The notes below the pieces were generated by a model that was not told the origin of the DNA, did not search any database, and saw only the letters and a program-made list of their open reading frames with translations. A program made the position numbers and the translations under genes. Below are positions 1 to 12,052 of a stretch of 64,000 nucleotides of DNA, in pieces (the first letter of the stretch is position 1; the number at the start of each line of letters is the position of its first letter). Origin of the DNA: Kitagawia praeruptora (Eukaryota; Streptophyta; Magnoliopsida; Apiales; Apiaceae); NCBI GenBank assembly GCA_037693485.1, contig CM075351.1:156864501-156928500 (forward strand), written 5' to 3'.

Positions 1-512
1 AAGACCAGGGGTACCATTGTTAGAAAGGGTGGCAGTGGGGATGGGTCATCAGCATGTTCTATCTCTATAGGAGCTGGCAAAGACTCCTCGCTAGTCTCCT
101 CATCAGTGGGTAGAGGGCTCATAGGGGCTGGAGGTGGAGTAGGGGTCCTCTCTGGGCTAAGAAAGGGCAGCTCGATGTCTCTATCATCCTCCTCCTCGGG
201 GTCCTCATCAGAGTCCTCATCAGGTACGACTATCGTCCCTCCTATTGTGTCGTACACCGGGGCCAGTAGTGCCTCATCATGCTCTAACTCGAATGCCTCG
301 GGGTCCACTAGCTCGGGTGCCTGGGAGTCAAGACATAACCATGTTACCAAGGTCGTATCTAAAATTTTAACTTAGATTTTATCTGTCGGAACAACACCTA
401 GTAGTCCAACTTCGAACTCGATGAGAGCTCTTGATTATTTGTTATACCAGTTTTATTACTTAAACTCTCTATTATTTCTGAGACTTATAACCTAGTTCTC
501 TAATACCATTTC
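1..512 (-). mobile_element. Element A internal region (5' part of a Ty3/gypsy element, minus strand)
   Basis: Read on the minus strand, this lies just inside the LTR that begins at 513. A primer-binding site is recognisable at 497-508: its plus-strand form ends CTAATACCA, one change from the CTGATACCA expected for initiator Met tRNA. From about 360 down to 1 the minus strand is open and encodes an acidic, proline-rich stretch (for example PEEEDDRDIELPF and RTPTPPPAPMSPLP), with no obvious ATG in that frame. It could be the start of gag or a decayed leader. No known domain is recognised. The serine-rich frame on the plus strand is a shadow of this acidic frame. The rest of the element lies outside the window to the left. 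Confidence 0.6.
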
Positions 513-1344
513 TGTAACACCCCTAGATCCGGGGTCTGAAATCTAGGTTGTCACGGTCACCTCAATTCACAGTTAACAATACTTATATTAAATTTCCATT
601 CTTCACCTACTGCAACCCCATCAATAAATACACTGACAGGTTATAGTTCTCAGAAACAATAATTATTCAAATCAAGTTATTAAATCCATTCACTCAAATT
701 TATTACAAACCAAATAAATCCTTTCAAAAGTTAGTCGCCAATACATCTCTACATAAGGTAGTATCGGGACCAAAAGTGATTATTTATTTATATTACATTG
801 TTTTGACAAATTGTGAAATGGTTCACCCTAGTTGTTTATAACCAACTACCTGGGCTGGAGTCCTCACGAACTGCCTACGGTAAAGCTGGGCGTTTCCCAC
901 GCGCTTCCTTGGGGTAAGCTTTGTCCTGGCCATGCTGATCTGTTGTGTTGTGATATATACAAGAAAGCAAGAGTGAGCGATATAGCTCAACAATATAATA
1001 ATAGTACAATTATAACTTCATAATTATTTAGAAAGTTATTCGGTCAACTCTAGACTGCACTCTCTTCATTTAAAAGAATTTAACTATGGTAATTTATACG
1101 TTCCACAATACTCAAGATTTTCTCAAATATTTTGTAACTCACTGATAGCACACTCTCTGGAAATAAGCGCATAGGCTTTCATTTCAATACGCGTCATAGT
1201 TCTAATTGGAAGATGGGGACATCTGGAATACACCACGATACTTGCTGATCAGGCAAGGTATCGCAAAATTTTCTTTTCTACTAGTGGAAGGACGAATTCC
1301 TTTTCGGTTATCACCCTGGCCGCATACGGGCCTTTTATGCTTTT

Positions 1345-1493
1345 CGGGTACCTGTTTCATTACCGAGCATAATTATGCTTTTCGGGCACCTGTTTCATTG
1401 CCGAGCATATTAAAATTTTCCCTACCACCGGCACATATTTCATTACCGCGTAGAGCCTTCTCACTACATCGGTACCTGTTTCATTACCGTGTA
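1345..1493. repeat. Tandem repeat in LTR A, about 38-45 bp units, 4 copies
   Basis: Copies of a core like GGTACCTGTTTCATTACCG start near 1345, 1383, 1428 and 1470. The core is followed by AGCAT or CGTA. The units are diverged, so the array is not recent. Confidence 0.75.
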
Positions 1494-2046
1494 AGGAAGC
1501 CATTCCAGTTCCGAGATGATTCTATCTTATACTGGAATCGAATTTAATCGTCATTCCCCAAGCATGATATCTGCTCGTTGATAGATTTCAGATTTCTACT
1601 TCCGGAAGTATTGAGGAAGTAGTAAGAATATGTGGTTTGACTCTTGTCAATGGATGAAATAAGGATTTACTTTTAATATCGCGACCGGGAAGTTAATCAG
1701 AGTTCTTTGGAAGATTTATCAATATAAAATATTTTGATTTGTGATGAGTAGAAACTTAAAATATTAGTTTTATAGGAGATAAGGAGTGAACATCCTTCAA
1801 TCAACTCTTTCGACTGGATTCTCGGAGTTTGGATGAGTTTGAGACTATTTAATCATATGAAAGTAATTTTTATTAACTCAAAATAATATCTGGTAACCCA
1901 TCGTATTTTTAAATAAATTTTCTAAAGGTCAGAGAATAATTAAAATAATTAAATACCTCTACATCTAATTTTTAATAAGGTTTTCTGATTTTAAATCATC
2001 CTTAAAGTATTTATTAAATAACTAAATCATTTTTAAAATATTAAAT

Positions 2047-2225
2047 AAATGATTAAATCATTTTGAATTAATTAATAAATAAATAATTCAATTTAAACAA
2101 ATGATTAAATAATTTTAAATCATTTAATAAATAATTAATTCAACTTAAATAAATGATTAAATCATTTTGAATCAATTACTAAATAATTGAATCAATTTAA
2201 ATAAATGATTGAATTATTTTAATAA
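2047..2225. repeat. 52-bp AT-rich tandem repeat in LTR A, about 3.5 copies
   Basis: AAATGATTAAATCATTTT or a close variant begins at 2047, 2099, 2151 and 2203, a constant 52-bp spacing. Each unit contains the near-palindrome AAATGATTNAATCATTT. Confidence 0.8.
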
Positions 2226-4769
2226 TTATGAATCAATTTGGGATATTTAATAAATATTTCCGTAATATTTATTAAATATTAAAATATTAAAATAAGCTCT
2301 CTTTAAATGAATATTCAAAATAATATTCATTTAATTAAATAAATGTAAGAATAATATTACTTAAAATATTCAATAATTCTAAATATCCCATTTACATTTA
2401 TTGGAATATTAAATCCGAAATAAAGGAAAACTTAACTCCGGCATCTTCCGGGTTTCTATAATAACGTCAATAATTTATTTCCGACTCCCGGTCTACTTTT
2501 AATCAACAACATACTCTATACCTTAGAGTCTCGTATTCTTCAAATCTCATAATTCGTATAATCATAGCATGCACTTCATCGTTTGAAATTTAAATACAAT
2601 TATTTAAAATAGTCATGCATTTTATATAATCATATCACAACAACAACAGTTATAAAATAGCCGTATACTCGGAATACAAGTTTGAAAACTTGCCTGGTGG
2701 TCTTGGTATAGGTTGGTTCCGGGGCTCAGTGCAACAATCTAAAATATTCATAATTACTCGATTAGCCTTTTAACGAGATAAAATGCTATGACATTTACGA
2801 CTTTCGAGTCTTAATCGTTTACACATTAATCAACCCATATAATTTCTTACATATCCAAGTAATCCACTAACCATCCTAGTATCGATTTTTTTGGTGCGCA
2901 ATAATTATTCACATAGTTTCTTATTTGTACTTAAGTTTTCCCGTTTTGGACTATCCGGTTATGAAACTTTCACTGCGCAACTTTCATTCAAACATTTCTC
3001 CAAAATCGAAAAAATATTATTTCCACTCAATTCTTTTTGGGTTATCTTCTACAGTGTAAGGACCAGCTGCACAATTTTGTTCAGAATTAAATTCGTTCGT
3101 TTGGTGCTCCGAATTTACTGACGAAACTATTAAAACGTAACAGTTCGTACTACTTGTATTAGCTTCACTAAATTGGCTCTAACTTCTTAACCACAAATCT
3201 CCTAAAAATGAGCTTTATATGCCCACAATCTATGAGACAATATCTACTCTGTCATGACCAGTGGTATTTTATTATGAAATTATTTATGGTCCGAATTTGG
3301 GTTACAAACAGTCCCTTGTCCTAGAAGCCATCAATCATGTCTACACCAAACATACTTTCCCTTTTCATGCAAGATCCTTAACATAAATTCTAAATATCCT
3401 CAAGAAACTTGTTTTAATCATTTTGACAGGCTAAACTCAGTTTCAAAATTTCCACATGATTTTTGTCTAATATTTATAAACCAAGAAATCATCATGAACA
3501 CAACTATCTTGTCATAACACATGTTACTAACATCACCTAGTAACCATAATAAAATATTACCATGAACTAAAGGGTGAAAAGAGATTATACCTTCCTTGAA
3601 TCCTTAACACACTAACTAGAGCTTGTAATCCTTAAGGTAGCCTTGACCTATGTTTATCACTTTCAAACTTGCAAGGAATTCAAGAAACAAGTTAGGATTT
3701 TCGGAGTTACCATTAACTCGCTTGAAAGAACTGGAAAAACGAGGGTCTTACCTTGCTTATTTAGGCAAGACTCCTGAAGAAGAGTTATAGATAATCTCAC
3801 TACCTTTCCAACAAGCTAAATAACACAAGATTCCCTTGAGAAACGAGAGAGATATGGTCGTTTGAAAATCGGGGCAGAAACTGTCAAGAACAGGGCAGTT
3901 TGGTTTCTTCAACTTGGGGAAGCGATTTGACTAGGCTACACTCCTTTGCTGGCCATGAAATTTTGATCGAACCTTACCCATGGAGTGGAGAGGATATGGT
4001 TAAAATTTGGTGATTTGTAGAGCTCTAGATCGTGAGTTATGAATTTTTCTTTCTCCCCTCCTCTGAAACTCTAAACTGCTGGAATGAAATGGGGAAAGAA
4101 TGAATTTTTGTTCTTGTGAATTTGTTTGGTTGAATTATTACTTAACAACAATTATCAGCAATCTAGACTCCTATACTAGCCTTAGCTTGGATTTTGTTAA
4201 ATTAAATTCCTAAATTTTTGGGATGTGTTTCTTAATTAGTCAAAACTAGCCCACAATCTTGTCTTTTGTTCATAAGTCTTGTATGCCATTTGAATTTCAT
4301 TTGCATGGCATTTGCATCTCATTTTCATGGCATTTGCATGCATGGGATGGTTGTTCATCTAGTTACGTAACTCGTTTGGCAATTAAACGTTCGTTCGATC
4401 TTATTTCATCGTCCGATAAATATTTGAATGCATTTCGCGTAGTAACTTTCTAACGTAATCTTTTCTCCTTTCAAACTTCTTAATACTTACATTATATAAA
4501 TGTTTCAATCTTTAATACGTCATGTCATAATATATTCCTCGTATTCTTCGACGTATTATGAATAGTAATATTCTGATAAAATAGGATTCGTCAAAAACTA
4601 ACGGCATTAACAAATCCTCATTTTCCTCGTATAAGAATAATATAAATTCGGATCTTCAGTTTTCCAACATGTATATATGGTGGTCGGAAAAGAAAATTTT
4701 CTTTGAACGCAATTTTTTTTTTTTTTTTACGATTCTTAAAAATATTTCTGAAAAATTCGAGTTATTACA

Positions 4770-4837
4770 TAATATATACAGGATTTATAATGAGTGCCTA
4801 TGCCAGTGAAATGCTACATTCTTTGGTGATACGTAGA
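4770..4837 (+). repeat. 68-bp direct repeat, copy 1 (copy 2 at 6139-6205)
   Basis: The block starting TAATATATACAGGATTTATA and ending GGTGATACGTAGA lies immediately right of LTR A. It recurs almost unchanged at 6139-6205 (one deletion, one substitution). The two copies flank the KH exons. Confidence 0.85.
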
Positions 4838-4955
4838 CATCTATTAAATCACAATATGATAAATTAAAATTAAATTTGACCTAAAACATTTGTTTGATAA
4901 AGGGCATTGTGAATAAATGTTCCAAATAATTTGTATGATCTGGAAACAATAGTAC

Positions 4956-5295
4956 CTTATCAGGATCTTTAATCGAACCCTTTCCCCTAATAAAAACACG
5001 GCATCCTGTAGAAGCTTCTACCCGCTTTAGGGAGTTTCCTCGAGGACCCAGAAGCCTCCCAACAAAATTGAACTAATAAACCAGGATTTTTGTTACTTTA
5101 ATATTTAATAAGTTGGAAGGATTACACTTAGAATAAAAGTAGGTAAAATAATATTATTCAATAGCACACACAACTTACATTTGGATAATTACCAACTGGT
5201 ATATCCAAGCGCAAAATCCTCTTCACAATGAAGGAACTTGGGCTACCCGGAGCTGCCTGCCAGTCATTTGTCATACCCAGCGGTCCACCTACTCT
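4956..5295 (-). pseudogene. Two exons of a plant QKI/STAR-type KH-domain RNA-binding protein gene (fragment)
   Basis: On the minus strand, exon 5295-5179 (39 codons) encodes GMTNDWQAAPGSPSSFIVKR followed by the lead-in ILRLDIPVGNYPN. Exon 5072-4956 (39 codons) encodes the KH core with NFVGRLLGPRGNSLKRVEA, the invariant GPRG loop and the following strand CRVFIRGKGSIKDPDK. Both are flanked by proper splice sites: AG before 5295, GTAAGT after 5179, TTAG before 5072 and GTACTA after 4956. Neither contains a stop. In the family (QKI/STAR-like KH proteins such as the Arabidopsis At2g38610/At3g08620 group) these exons bind RNA. The exons before and after are missing, so this is a fragment, probably captured by the surrounding CACTA element. 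A real gene split by element A is the alternative. Confidence 0.9.
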
Positions 5296-6362
5296 CTGAT
5301 ATAAAATAAGTCAATATCTTAGTATCACTAGTCACTCTGCTACAGCCAAAACATCTAGAAACGGAGAAGGAAATATTGCAGAACAGATAGATTATAATGA
5401 GCGAAACAAGTGTGTGAATATCACAAAACAGGAGTCTTGTGCGAGAGAAAAAGAGAAAAATAAGCAAGTTTTTGTTGATCCACACTACACTTGCAGAAGT
5501 AAGCATATTACCTTTATAATGCTGATGAGAAAGAAAAAAATAAGTATACGCAGCATTCTTTCCTTATTGTTCTAGACGAATATCTTAACTTTAGGAAGAC
5601 ATTTTGACAAAAGATTATATCGTCCAAAGGGCCAATTCAAGGCCAAAACTGTAGGGAGGTTGAAAAGTGACGGGCAGCATTTAGATGCTTAACAGAAAAC
5701 ATGGGGTCTCGGTTGATTAAATCATGCTCACATGCCTCAATACCCACATGGGGAGAGTTCCTGATAGCATGCTCAAGTCAAGACACATGTAATTTATCGA
5801 CTTTCCTTTCCATAATCAGTAAAGAACCGAATGCCACTAAAAGGATTCTTGTCCACTAAACTTAAGGCCTATTACCCTATTGTGTAAGTTTTTCTCCTGA
5901 CAAGAATAGGATAACTATATACTATAACTAAAAGAATTGATCTTAGTTTTATAGTTGATCATATCTTCTTTTTGAGATAAATGTTACCGATTTTTTATAT
6001 CAAATATATTATGTCTAATACAATTGTATGCATCCTGTTTTTTTTTGGCTTATGTCTGTTGCTTTAGGCAAATTTAATTGAGGATTAACAAATCTAACAT
6101 AAGGAATTAAATTTAGAATTCCTTATGTTTTAACAGGATAATATATACAGGATTTATAATGAGTGCTATGCTAGTGAAATGCTACATTCTTTGGTGATAC
6201 GTAGATTGTATAGTTATGCATTATGTGAAGGTCTTTGTGATTTTTCTCTAAAACTGTAATATTGAATGCATTTTATAATCACAGGTGCTTGCTTTTCCAT
6301 GTAAAAGACATTGATTCTTTATCAAGCAATTTATTAATGTAGAATTCCTTATGTTTTAACAG
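5296..6362. other. Non-coding, intron-like DNA with duplicated pieces
   Basis: No gene is seen. The stretch contains the second copy of the 68-bp repeat (6139-6205). A 24-bp repeat, GAATTCCTTATGTTTTAACA plus flanking bases, lies at 6115-6138 and again at 6341-6364. The upstream KH-gene exons that would be expected here on the minus strand were looked for and not found. Confidence 0.6.
6139..6205 (+). repeat. 68-bp direct repeat, copy 2
   Basis: Near-identical to 4770-4837. It is embedded between the two copies of the GAATTCCTTATG repeat, suggesting stepwise rearrangement inside the transposon. Confidence 0.85.
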
Positions 6363-6515
6363 GATTTATATAGACAATATGGAAGATGCAACTCTTTCAG
6401 GCAGGCAGCTTCTGCCTTTATATGTGACGCTGGAGAAGAATTGGCGGCCTTGCAAAAAACAGTTGCTTCAATCAACTCCAACAGACTTACAGAAGCTGAG
6501 TTGAGCCTTGTCTGA
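6363..6515 (+). other. Short exon-like open frame, unrecognised
   Basis: After a good 3' splice-site-like sequence (TTTTAACAG at 6354-6362) the plus strand is open for 50 codons, from DLYRQYGRCNSFRQAASAF to a TGA at 6513. The peptide has a plausible amphipathic composition (GEELAALQKTVASIN) but I do not recognise it. The next 300 bases look like a 3' UTR and lead directly into the CACTA subterminal repeats. It may therefore be the last exon of a gene inside the CACTA element, either a transposon gene or a captured one. The position and splice-like border support it; no family match was found. Confidence 0.3.
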
Positions 6516-6817
6516 TGCACAATATATATGTACAAATGGAATGTCTGAAGCCATGGGAACCGCCTGGATGGGATGCTTGCAGTCAGTTGATTCAAAGTCT
6601 GTATGGGAAAGATTTTAATGCTTTATCGTATAAGTTTTTGAAGTCATGTGAATGTGATCACTTACTTTTTGAAGTTTGAGATTAGTTCTTTAGATGATAA
6701 ATCTCATGTTTGTTGGTAGGGTATAATTGTAATTGGCATATACTATATGGTATTTGTTGTATTTGTTGGTTTGAATTAAAGGTTACTGAAATTGGAATTT
6801 TTTTTTAAAAAAAAATT

Positions 6818-7203
6818 GACTTTAAGCGTCGGTTCTTTAAGCAACCGACACCAATTCTATGACTTTAAGCGTCGGTTCTTTAAGCAACCGACGCCAATAG
6901 TAGGACCATAAGCGTCGGTTCTTTAAGCAACTGACGCTGTTTGTATGACTTTAAGCGTCGGTTCTTTAAGCAACCGACGCCAATAGTTAGAACATAAGCG
7001 TCGGTTCTTTAAACAACCGACGCCTTTTGTAGCTAATATGCGTCGGTTTTTTAAACAACCGACGCTAATAGTAGGTGCTATGCGTCGCATATTTAACCGA
7101 CGCTAAAAATACATACCTATAGCGTCGCCTTCATATACTACGCCCAATAACCGACGCCTAAAGCCTATTTTGACCGACGCTAAAAGCCTATTCTGTAGAA
7201 GTG
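6818..7203 (+). repeat. CACTA subterminal array: GCGTCGGTT/AACCGACGC hairpin repeats plus terminal inverted repeat
   Basis: About six units of roughly 43 bp. Each contains GCGTCGGTT, a short TCTTTAAGC-like loop and AACCGACGC, so every unit is itself an inverted repeat. Units near the terminus are shorter and degenerate. The array ends in GTAGAAGTG at 7203, the inverted form of a CACTTCTAC transposon end. Such arrays are the binding sites for the CACTA transposase partner protein in known elements. Confidence 0.8.
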
Positions 7204-8992
7204 TTAGTTATCAATTGGGTTGTTTATGTACTAAATAGTACTTTACTATTATTTCGAGTATAATTAGGGATTCGATATGGACCCAGCGAGCGTGTTGACG
7301 AGACGATTGAAGGAAAATGAATGCGTGATCGAGTAAAGACCGAAGTATAGTAAGTAGCGAATCGACGCATTGGAATCGAGGCAAGTGTACTAACCCTCGC
7401 TTATCGTTCAAGCGAGATAAATATGTTTCTATTCAGTATAAGTATTTCCTTCAAATCTTTATTGCTAGTATCCTTTCCTCCAAATTATTGGTAAGGATAT
7501 ATTTTATTCAGATATCATGTGGAAAGTAGAATTTCCGTTTTATTGCCAGTATTATCCTTTCTTAATTAAGTATTGTCAGTAATATTTTGTTAAAGCTTTT
7601 GCATGTATTGCATTCTTATTCCTTGTTTTAGTATAATGTTCTTAAAGTATATAGTTTCCCTGAGATTATTTGAAAGTAAAGTAGTTTAATGGAATTGGAA
7701 GAATTTTTATAAAATGTGGACCAGCTTCATGGTCAGAGTAGTAAAGGCCAATGTCAATAAGTGCCTAGTGAGGGGATCCCAGAGTATTGTTTTTGGCTGG
7801 ACTTTACGTGGCTGATCACCCGTAATGTCCAGAGTATGATGAAAAACTCCAATTCTATTGAACATTGTTTTATGCAAGTATATTCTCATGATAGAATGTT
7901 TAAGTTAAAGTACATTATCATTTCCAAGTATGTTGGATATCAAGTTACGATTTGAGTTAATAAGTACTGTTAGTATAAAAATGGAAAGTTATTCATATTA
8001 GTGTTTTGAACGGTGAAAACTAATTCACGGTTATTATGGTCGCTATGGCATTTGTTGCGCAGTGATAGTGATAACCGAGAATGAATTGAGATCTTCTTAT
8101 TTATTCAAACTCATGATTGTCAGGCCGGTTAGGCAGCTAGGTATGCAAACGCTTAGCGACATGAATGAAATTTGAGTAACTGAGAATTTCTTGGAGATTT
8201 TGTTAAAGCGATAGTTAAAGTATTTTGCAAGTATTAAAAGTATTGAATCTAGTATTACAAACCTTCTCAGTTATTAAATTCTGATTTCGAGTTATAAATG
8301 TTTGAAATGATATTAATCTTCTGTTAAAGTTAAGAATCCAGATTTCAATTATAGTATTGATTATAAATTGGTGAGCATTCCTTCGCTCATATTATTGTTC
8401 CTATTTCTTGAATTGCAATTATTGCATTCTTATTTCATCCAGTTCAGTTCTATATATAACTTGCTGAGCATTCTTTGGCTCACACTTGTTGTTTTTAAAA
8501 TCTAACTTTTCAGTAAACTAGTTGGCGAGGCTTAGCCTGCGCAGTTCAGAAAGTGGAAAGAAGAAGCAGGATGCTGTTATGAAGCTGACGTGGATCAGGG
8601 TATTTAGATTTAAAGTTTGAATTGTTGTATGTAAATATAGTTTTAGTAGTTATAGAGTGTATTTGAGTAATTGGCCTGGTATACTTCTATTCGAAGTTAT
8701 ACCAGTGATTTAAGTCTATATAAAGTTTGTATATAGAGTTGTATTTAAGTTGGTTTTGGGTTTTCTTGTTTCTAGAACTGTAACCTAAGATCCTTAGTTG
8801 GAAGTTGGGGTCAAAGAGCTTTTGATTGAGTTTTTATTTTTATTTCAGTTTTATTTTGATTTCAGATTTTTAGTTTAGTATTCAGCAGGTTTATGTTGTA
8901 TTTACGAATACATCATGCCAATTTTTGTTAGAATTATTGAGTTTGTTAGCGTGACGCCCAAATCTACTAACCCCGGATTTGGGGGCGTTACA
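7204..8992 (+). mobile_element. Right part of a plus-oriented long LTR (element G)
   Basis: It ends CCCCGGATTTGGGGGCGTTACA-like at 8992, matching the 3' end shared by this LTR group: element D ends similarly at 63113, and elements A and C carry the reverse complement. Inside, 7378-7420 (GAGGCAAGTGT then CGCTTATCGTTCAAGCG) parallels 60050-60085 of LTR D. No primer-binding site follows, so this is a 3' or solo LTR. The left part is absent, consistent with the CACTA element having inserted into it at 7203/7204. No gene is present. Confidence 0.65.
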
Positions 8993-11900
8993 ACTGAGCA
9001 ACACATGCCTCAACAACAGTATAAACCTCGAATTAGTTTACAATAATTTGAAGAAAAAAAGTCTTTGAAAAATATTAATAAAGACGAAAAATATTAAATT
9101 AAATTAATTTTAAAAGGGTTCAACACCTGAACAAAAGGTGAGGAAAATAAGCAGTGACAGAATAATTTGAGAATGAGCGTTTGTAAATTAATAGAAGAAA
9201 AATGTCATTGGAAATAAAAATGAAAGGTCTAGGCACTAGCAAAAAGATCTGAAAGGAACATCGTATACTTAACAGAACAGGTTCACATTATTCAGAATAA
9301 ATAAGAAGAGTATAATTGTTTGCAAAAGGGGATTTCGAAAGAACAAATAATACCAAAGGTTTCACATCACTTGAATAATAAGTGAGGGATAGTAAACTTG
9401 CAAACTAATTTGACAGAAACATTATATAAATAACAGAAACCGATTTATCCCACTTGAACAATAAGCAGGGAATAGTATACTTGCCTCAATATACAGAGTT
9501 TCCATTTCCAATATCTCAATTCTTTACTCACTTTACATCAGTCTCCACTTCTTTGTACCTTGGCCTTTATTCGATCACCCATCCATCTTTCCTCTATCAC
9601 TTGTCAGCTTCTATACGAACACACTCGTCAAGTAATTCTTATTGAAATACTATAAGATTTATAAAATAATTCCAACAAAACTTCGACATCACCAACTTCG
9701 CAATATCACTTATCCTGTCGAAATACAGCCGACCCAAAATCAAACATTCAATACTACCTTTAAATGTTAAATCAACTCACAATTACTATTCGCATACATG
9801 TTTCAGAAATCGACATTCAGTCCTTAAGAAGTAGTCCACCTATGATTGTATAATCCTGACTACTCAAGATTACAATATCATCATACATAAAATTCAAATC
9901 AAATAAAACAAGACAACTTCTGAGAAACCATCTATCTACTTAACTACATATTTAAAACTCTTTAATACCTTTAGTTGGAACAATCAACTCTGTATGGCAA
10001 AGTACATGCTCAAATCATACCCTTATCAACTAATAATTCACAATCATCTAAATAAGAGTGTTCGAGATCACATCACATTTTAACGTCACATTTCACTTTA
10101 TTAAACTGAAATAAACTTCTGTGAAATCTAATGATCATACTAAATTACCCTAATACATCATTAAATTTGAAATTAATTATACACAATCATCACTTTGTCC
10201 AAATTATCACTTAACAATTACATTTATACAGATTATCATTCTACTAAGACAAAAATTGGAATTGAAACACACTACACTCATATACAGCTTAAACAACTCA
10301 ACCATTTATACTATCATCACATAATTTCCAGAATTTGCCATCGATACATCAATTTAAACCCATCACGATTTATATGATCAAGATTCCTAGATTATTAAAT
10401 CAAAAATTCAGATTATAACTCTACCTTAAACAACTTAATTTAAGCAACACACAATACTCCAAATCACTCAAACACACTGCACGATCTCATTGAATTAATC
10501 ACGAAATTAAGTAATCAAAATTATTAATCACTGTATATCTCAGACAATTGAACAGTTAAAGATCAACAATACCCAACTGTACAACAGTTAACTCTACGAA
10601 CCACAGTCTAGTCAAAACAAATCCTAAAAGCCTCAAAAATAACTTAACAAATAGGATTATGCATCCGAATCATTTCTTTAACCATTACCAACTTATAATC
10701 ATCAAGATAGGATAGTCAAAGTTAGTAACCCGTTCACGAATCAAATTCAAGTGAAATAAATTAACATCAACTTCTGAGAAACCAAGCAATCACACTAACT
10801 CATATAAATAAAACATAAGTCCAATAAATAACTATTAATAATCACTATAACACCAAAAATTAACACTCTTAATTTTTATACGAACAAAATTCATCATTCG
10901 AAATAAAAATTCAAGTTGCAATTCACAGTCACACTTGCAATCCATTATCGCCAACAATCAAGACTCTATTCACTTAAACAAGCTGCACAAACCACGGAAA
11001 CACCCCAAACAGCCGTTGAACCACCACCACCAGCCGTGGCCTACCGGAATTCACCACCAACGGCGGTGGTTTCAGCCGCAAACGACTGGGTAACCCCAAA
11101 CTTCACCCCAACTCCATTCTTGTGCCTCAACGACAACGTACCGGCTTCAAAACACTGAATACACACCCCCAACAGTCCTTATGTGAAGAAATCGAACATA
11201 TACATACACATATCACACGCACACACACATATATGGGTAACACACACACCCACTCGACCCAACCTCTACATACACACAGCCTTTGCAGGTCACAAACAGG
11301 AGAGGGAGAGAATCAATTCGTGAGGGAGAGAGAGATTGAGGAGAGATATAGCGAGAGAGATGAGAGGAGAGTTCGAGAGATTTCCTTTTCAGAGGGATTG
11401 AGAAATAGTCGAGAGAATTCTGGAAACTCCACGCTGGAACAATGAATTAGGGATTTAGGGATTAAAAGGAAATGGGGAAGATTTTGCAATTTACTAATAT
11501 TTGCTAATTAAACCATTTAAAAATACTTGGAAAAATAGAAAAAAATAAGTAATATTGAAAAAAAATCACAAAAATCATTTTTAGAAATTAGAACATGAAT
11601 TTAGCTATCTCCCCATATTTTTAAAATATTTTTAGGATCAAAAATGAATTAAATATGAAGTTTACAAGTTTTGATCAATTAAACGAAATAAAACTCTTAA
11701 TATCATTTTAAAATACTCAAACACTCAAAATAATTCGCCCAAAAATTTTAAAAACTAAATAATATCATAAGGTAATAACACAAAAGATTTCATAATTTTT
11801 AATAACACCGTTGATTTTATAGAAATCTCAGAAGATCAATAATGCATATTTAAATAGACTTTTTAGTCACAAAAATTTAAATAAAATACACAGACTCACA

Positions 11901-11995
11901 TTTCACATATACATCATCATATAAGCATGTAAGCATGATGTCACACATATTTATCCTTAAAAAAATTTCCACCATATAATCCACATTTAACATTA

Positions 11996-12029
<34 letters not shown>

Positions 12030-12052
12030 ACGATATTTTCTAGGGCGTTATA
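8993..12052 (-). mobile_element. Partial minus-oriented long LTR (element H)
   Basis: The right end (CTAGGGCGTTATA at 12052) is the reverse complement of a typical start for this LTR group, TGTAACGCCCTAG, with one terminal base changed. The hallmark CACTTGAACAATAAGCAGGG followed by ACTTGCCTC near 9446-9485 is the same block seen in LTRs G and D, but inverted. About 1 kb of the LTR 3' end is missing on the left, where G begins. This fits insertion of G into H. It contains CA- and GA-rich tracts (11200-11420) and an (AAT)n tract (11996-12024), and no gene. Confidence 0.6.

Larger units (their letters stand above)
513..4769 (-). mobile_element. 5' LTR of element A (long-LTR Ty3/gypsy, Del/Tekay-like)
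   Basis: The plus strand starts TGTAACACCCC at 513 and ends GTTATTACA at 4769, so both ends carry TG/CA. A primer-binding site lies outside the left end, so on the minus strand this is the 5' LTR (4257 bp). The ends and several internal blocks match the LTRs of element C: near 3925-4040, phrases such as GACTAGGCTACACT and CCCATGGAGTGGAGAGG recur in C near 49980-50045. It holds no gene. It contains a 52-bp tandem repeat (2047-2225), a roughly 42-bp repeat (1345-1493) and a poly-T tract near 4712-4728. The partner LTR and the left TSD are outside the window. Confidence 0.8.
4770..7203 (+). mobile_element. Right-hand portion of a CACTA (En/Spm) transposon carrying host-gene exons
   Basis: The right boundary is supported by a terminal inverted repeat: the reverse complement of the sequence ending at 7203 starts CACTTCTACAGAATAGGC. 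It is preceded by a dense array of short inverted repeats (6818-7203), the usual subterminal layout of CACTA elements. The three bases after it are TTA, a possible 3-bp target duplication. The left boundary is not visible. I infer that element A inserted into this transposon at 4769/4770. Inside are two intact QKI-like exons, a short exon-like frame and duplicated segments. No transposase is recognised here. Confidence 0.5.

Noticed and set aside
106..375. Serine-rich plus-strand ORF
   Set aside because: It is the complement of an acidic, proline-rich frame on the minus strand inside element A. Composition (SSSSSGSSSESSS) reflects GAG/GAT codons read backwards.
6356..6595. Minus-strand 79-residue ORF
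   Set aside because: It opposes the exon-like plus-strand frame with a splice-acceptor-like start and has no recognisable motif. The plus-strand reading was preferred, with low confidence.
6818..7203. CRISPR-like array of regular repeats
   Set aside because: Units are contiguous inverted repeats ending in a transposon terminus, in plant DNA. There are no unique spacers and no cas genes.
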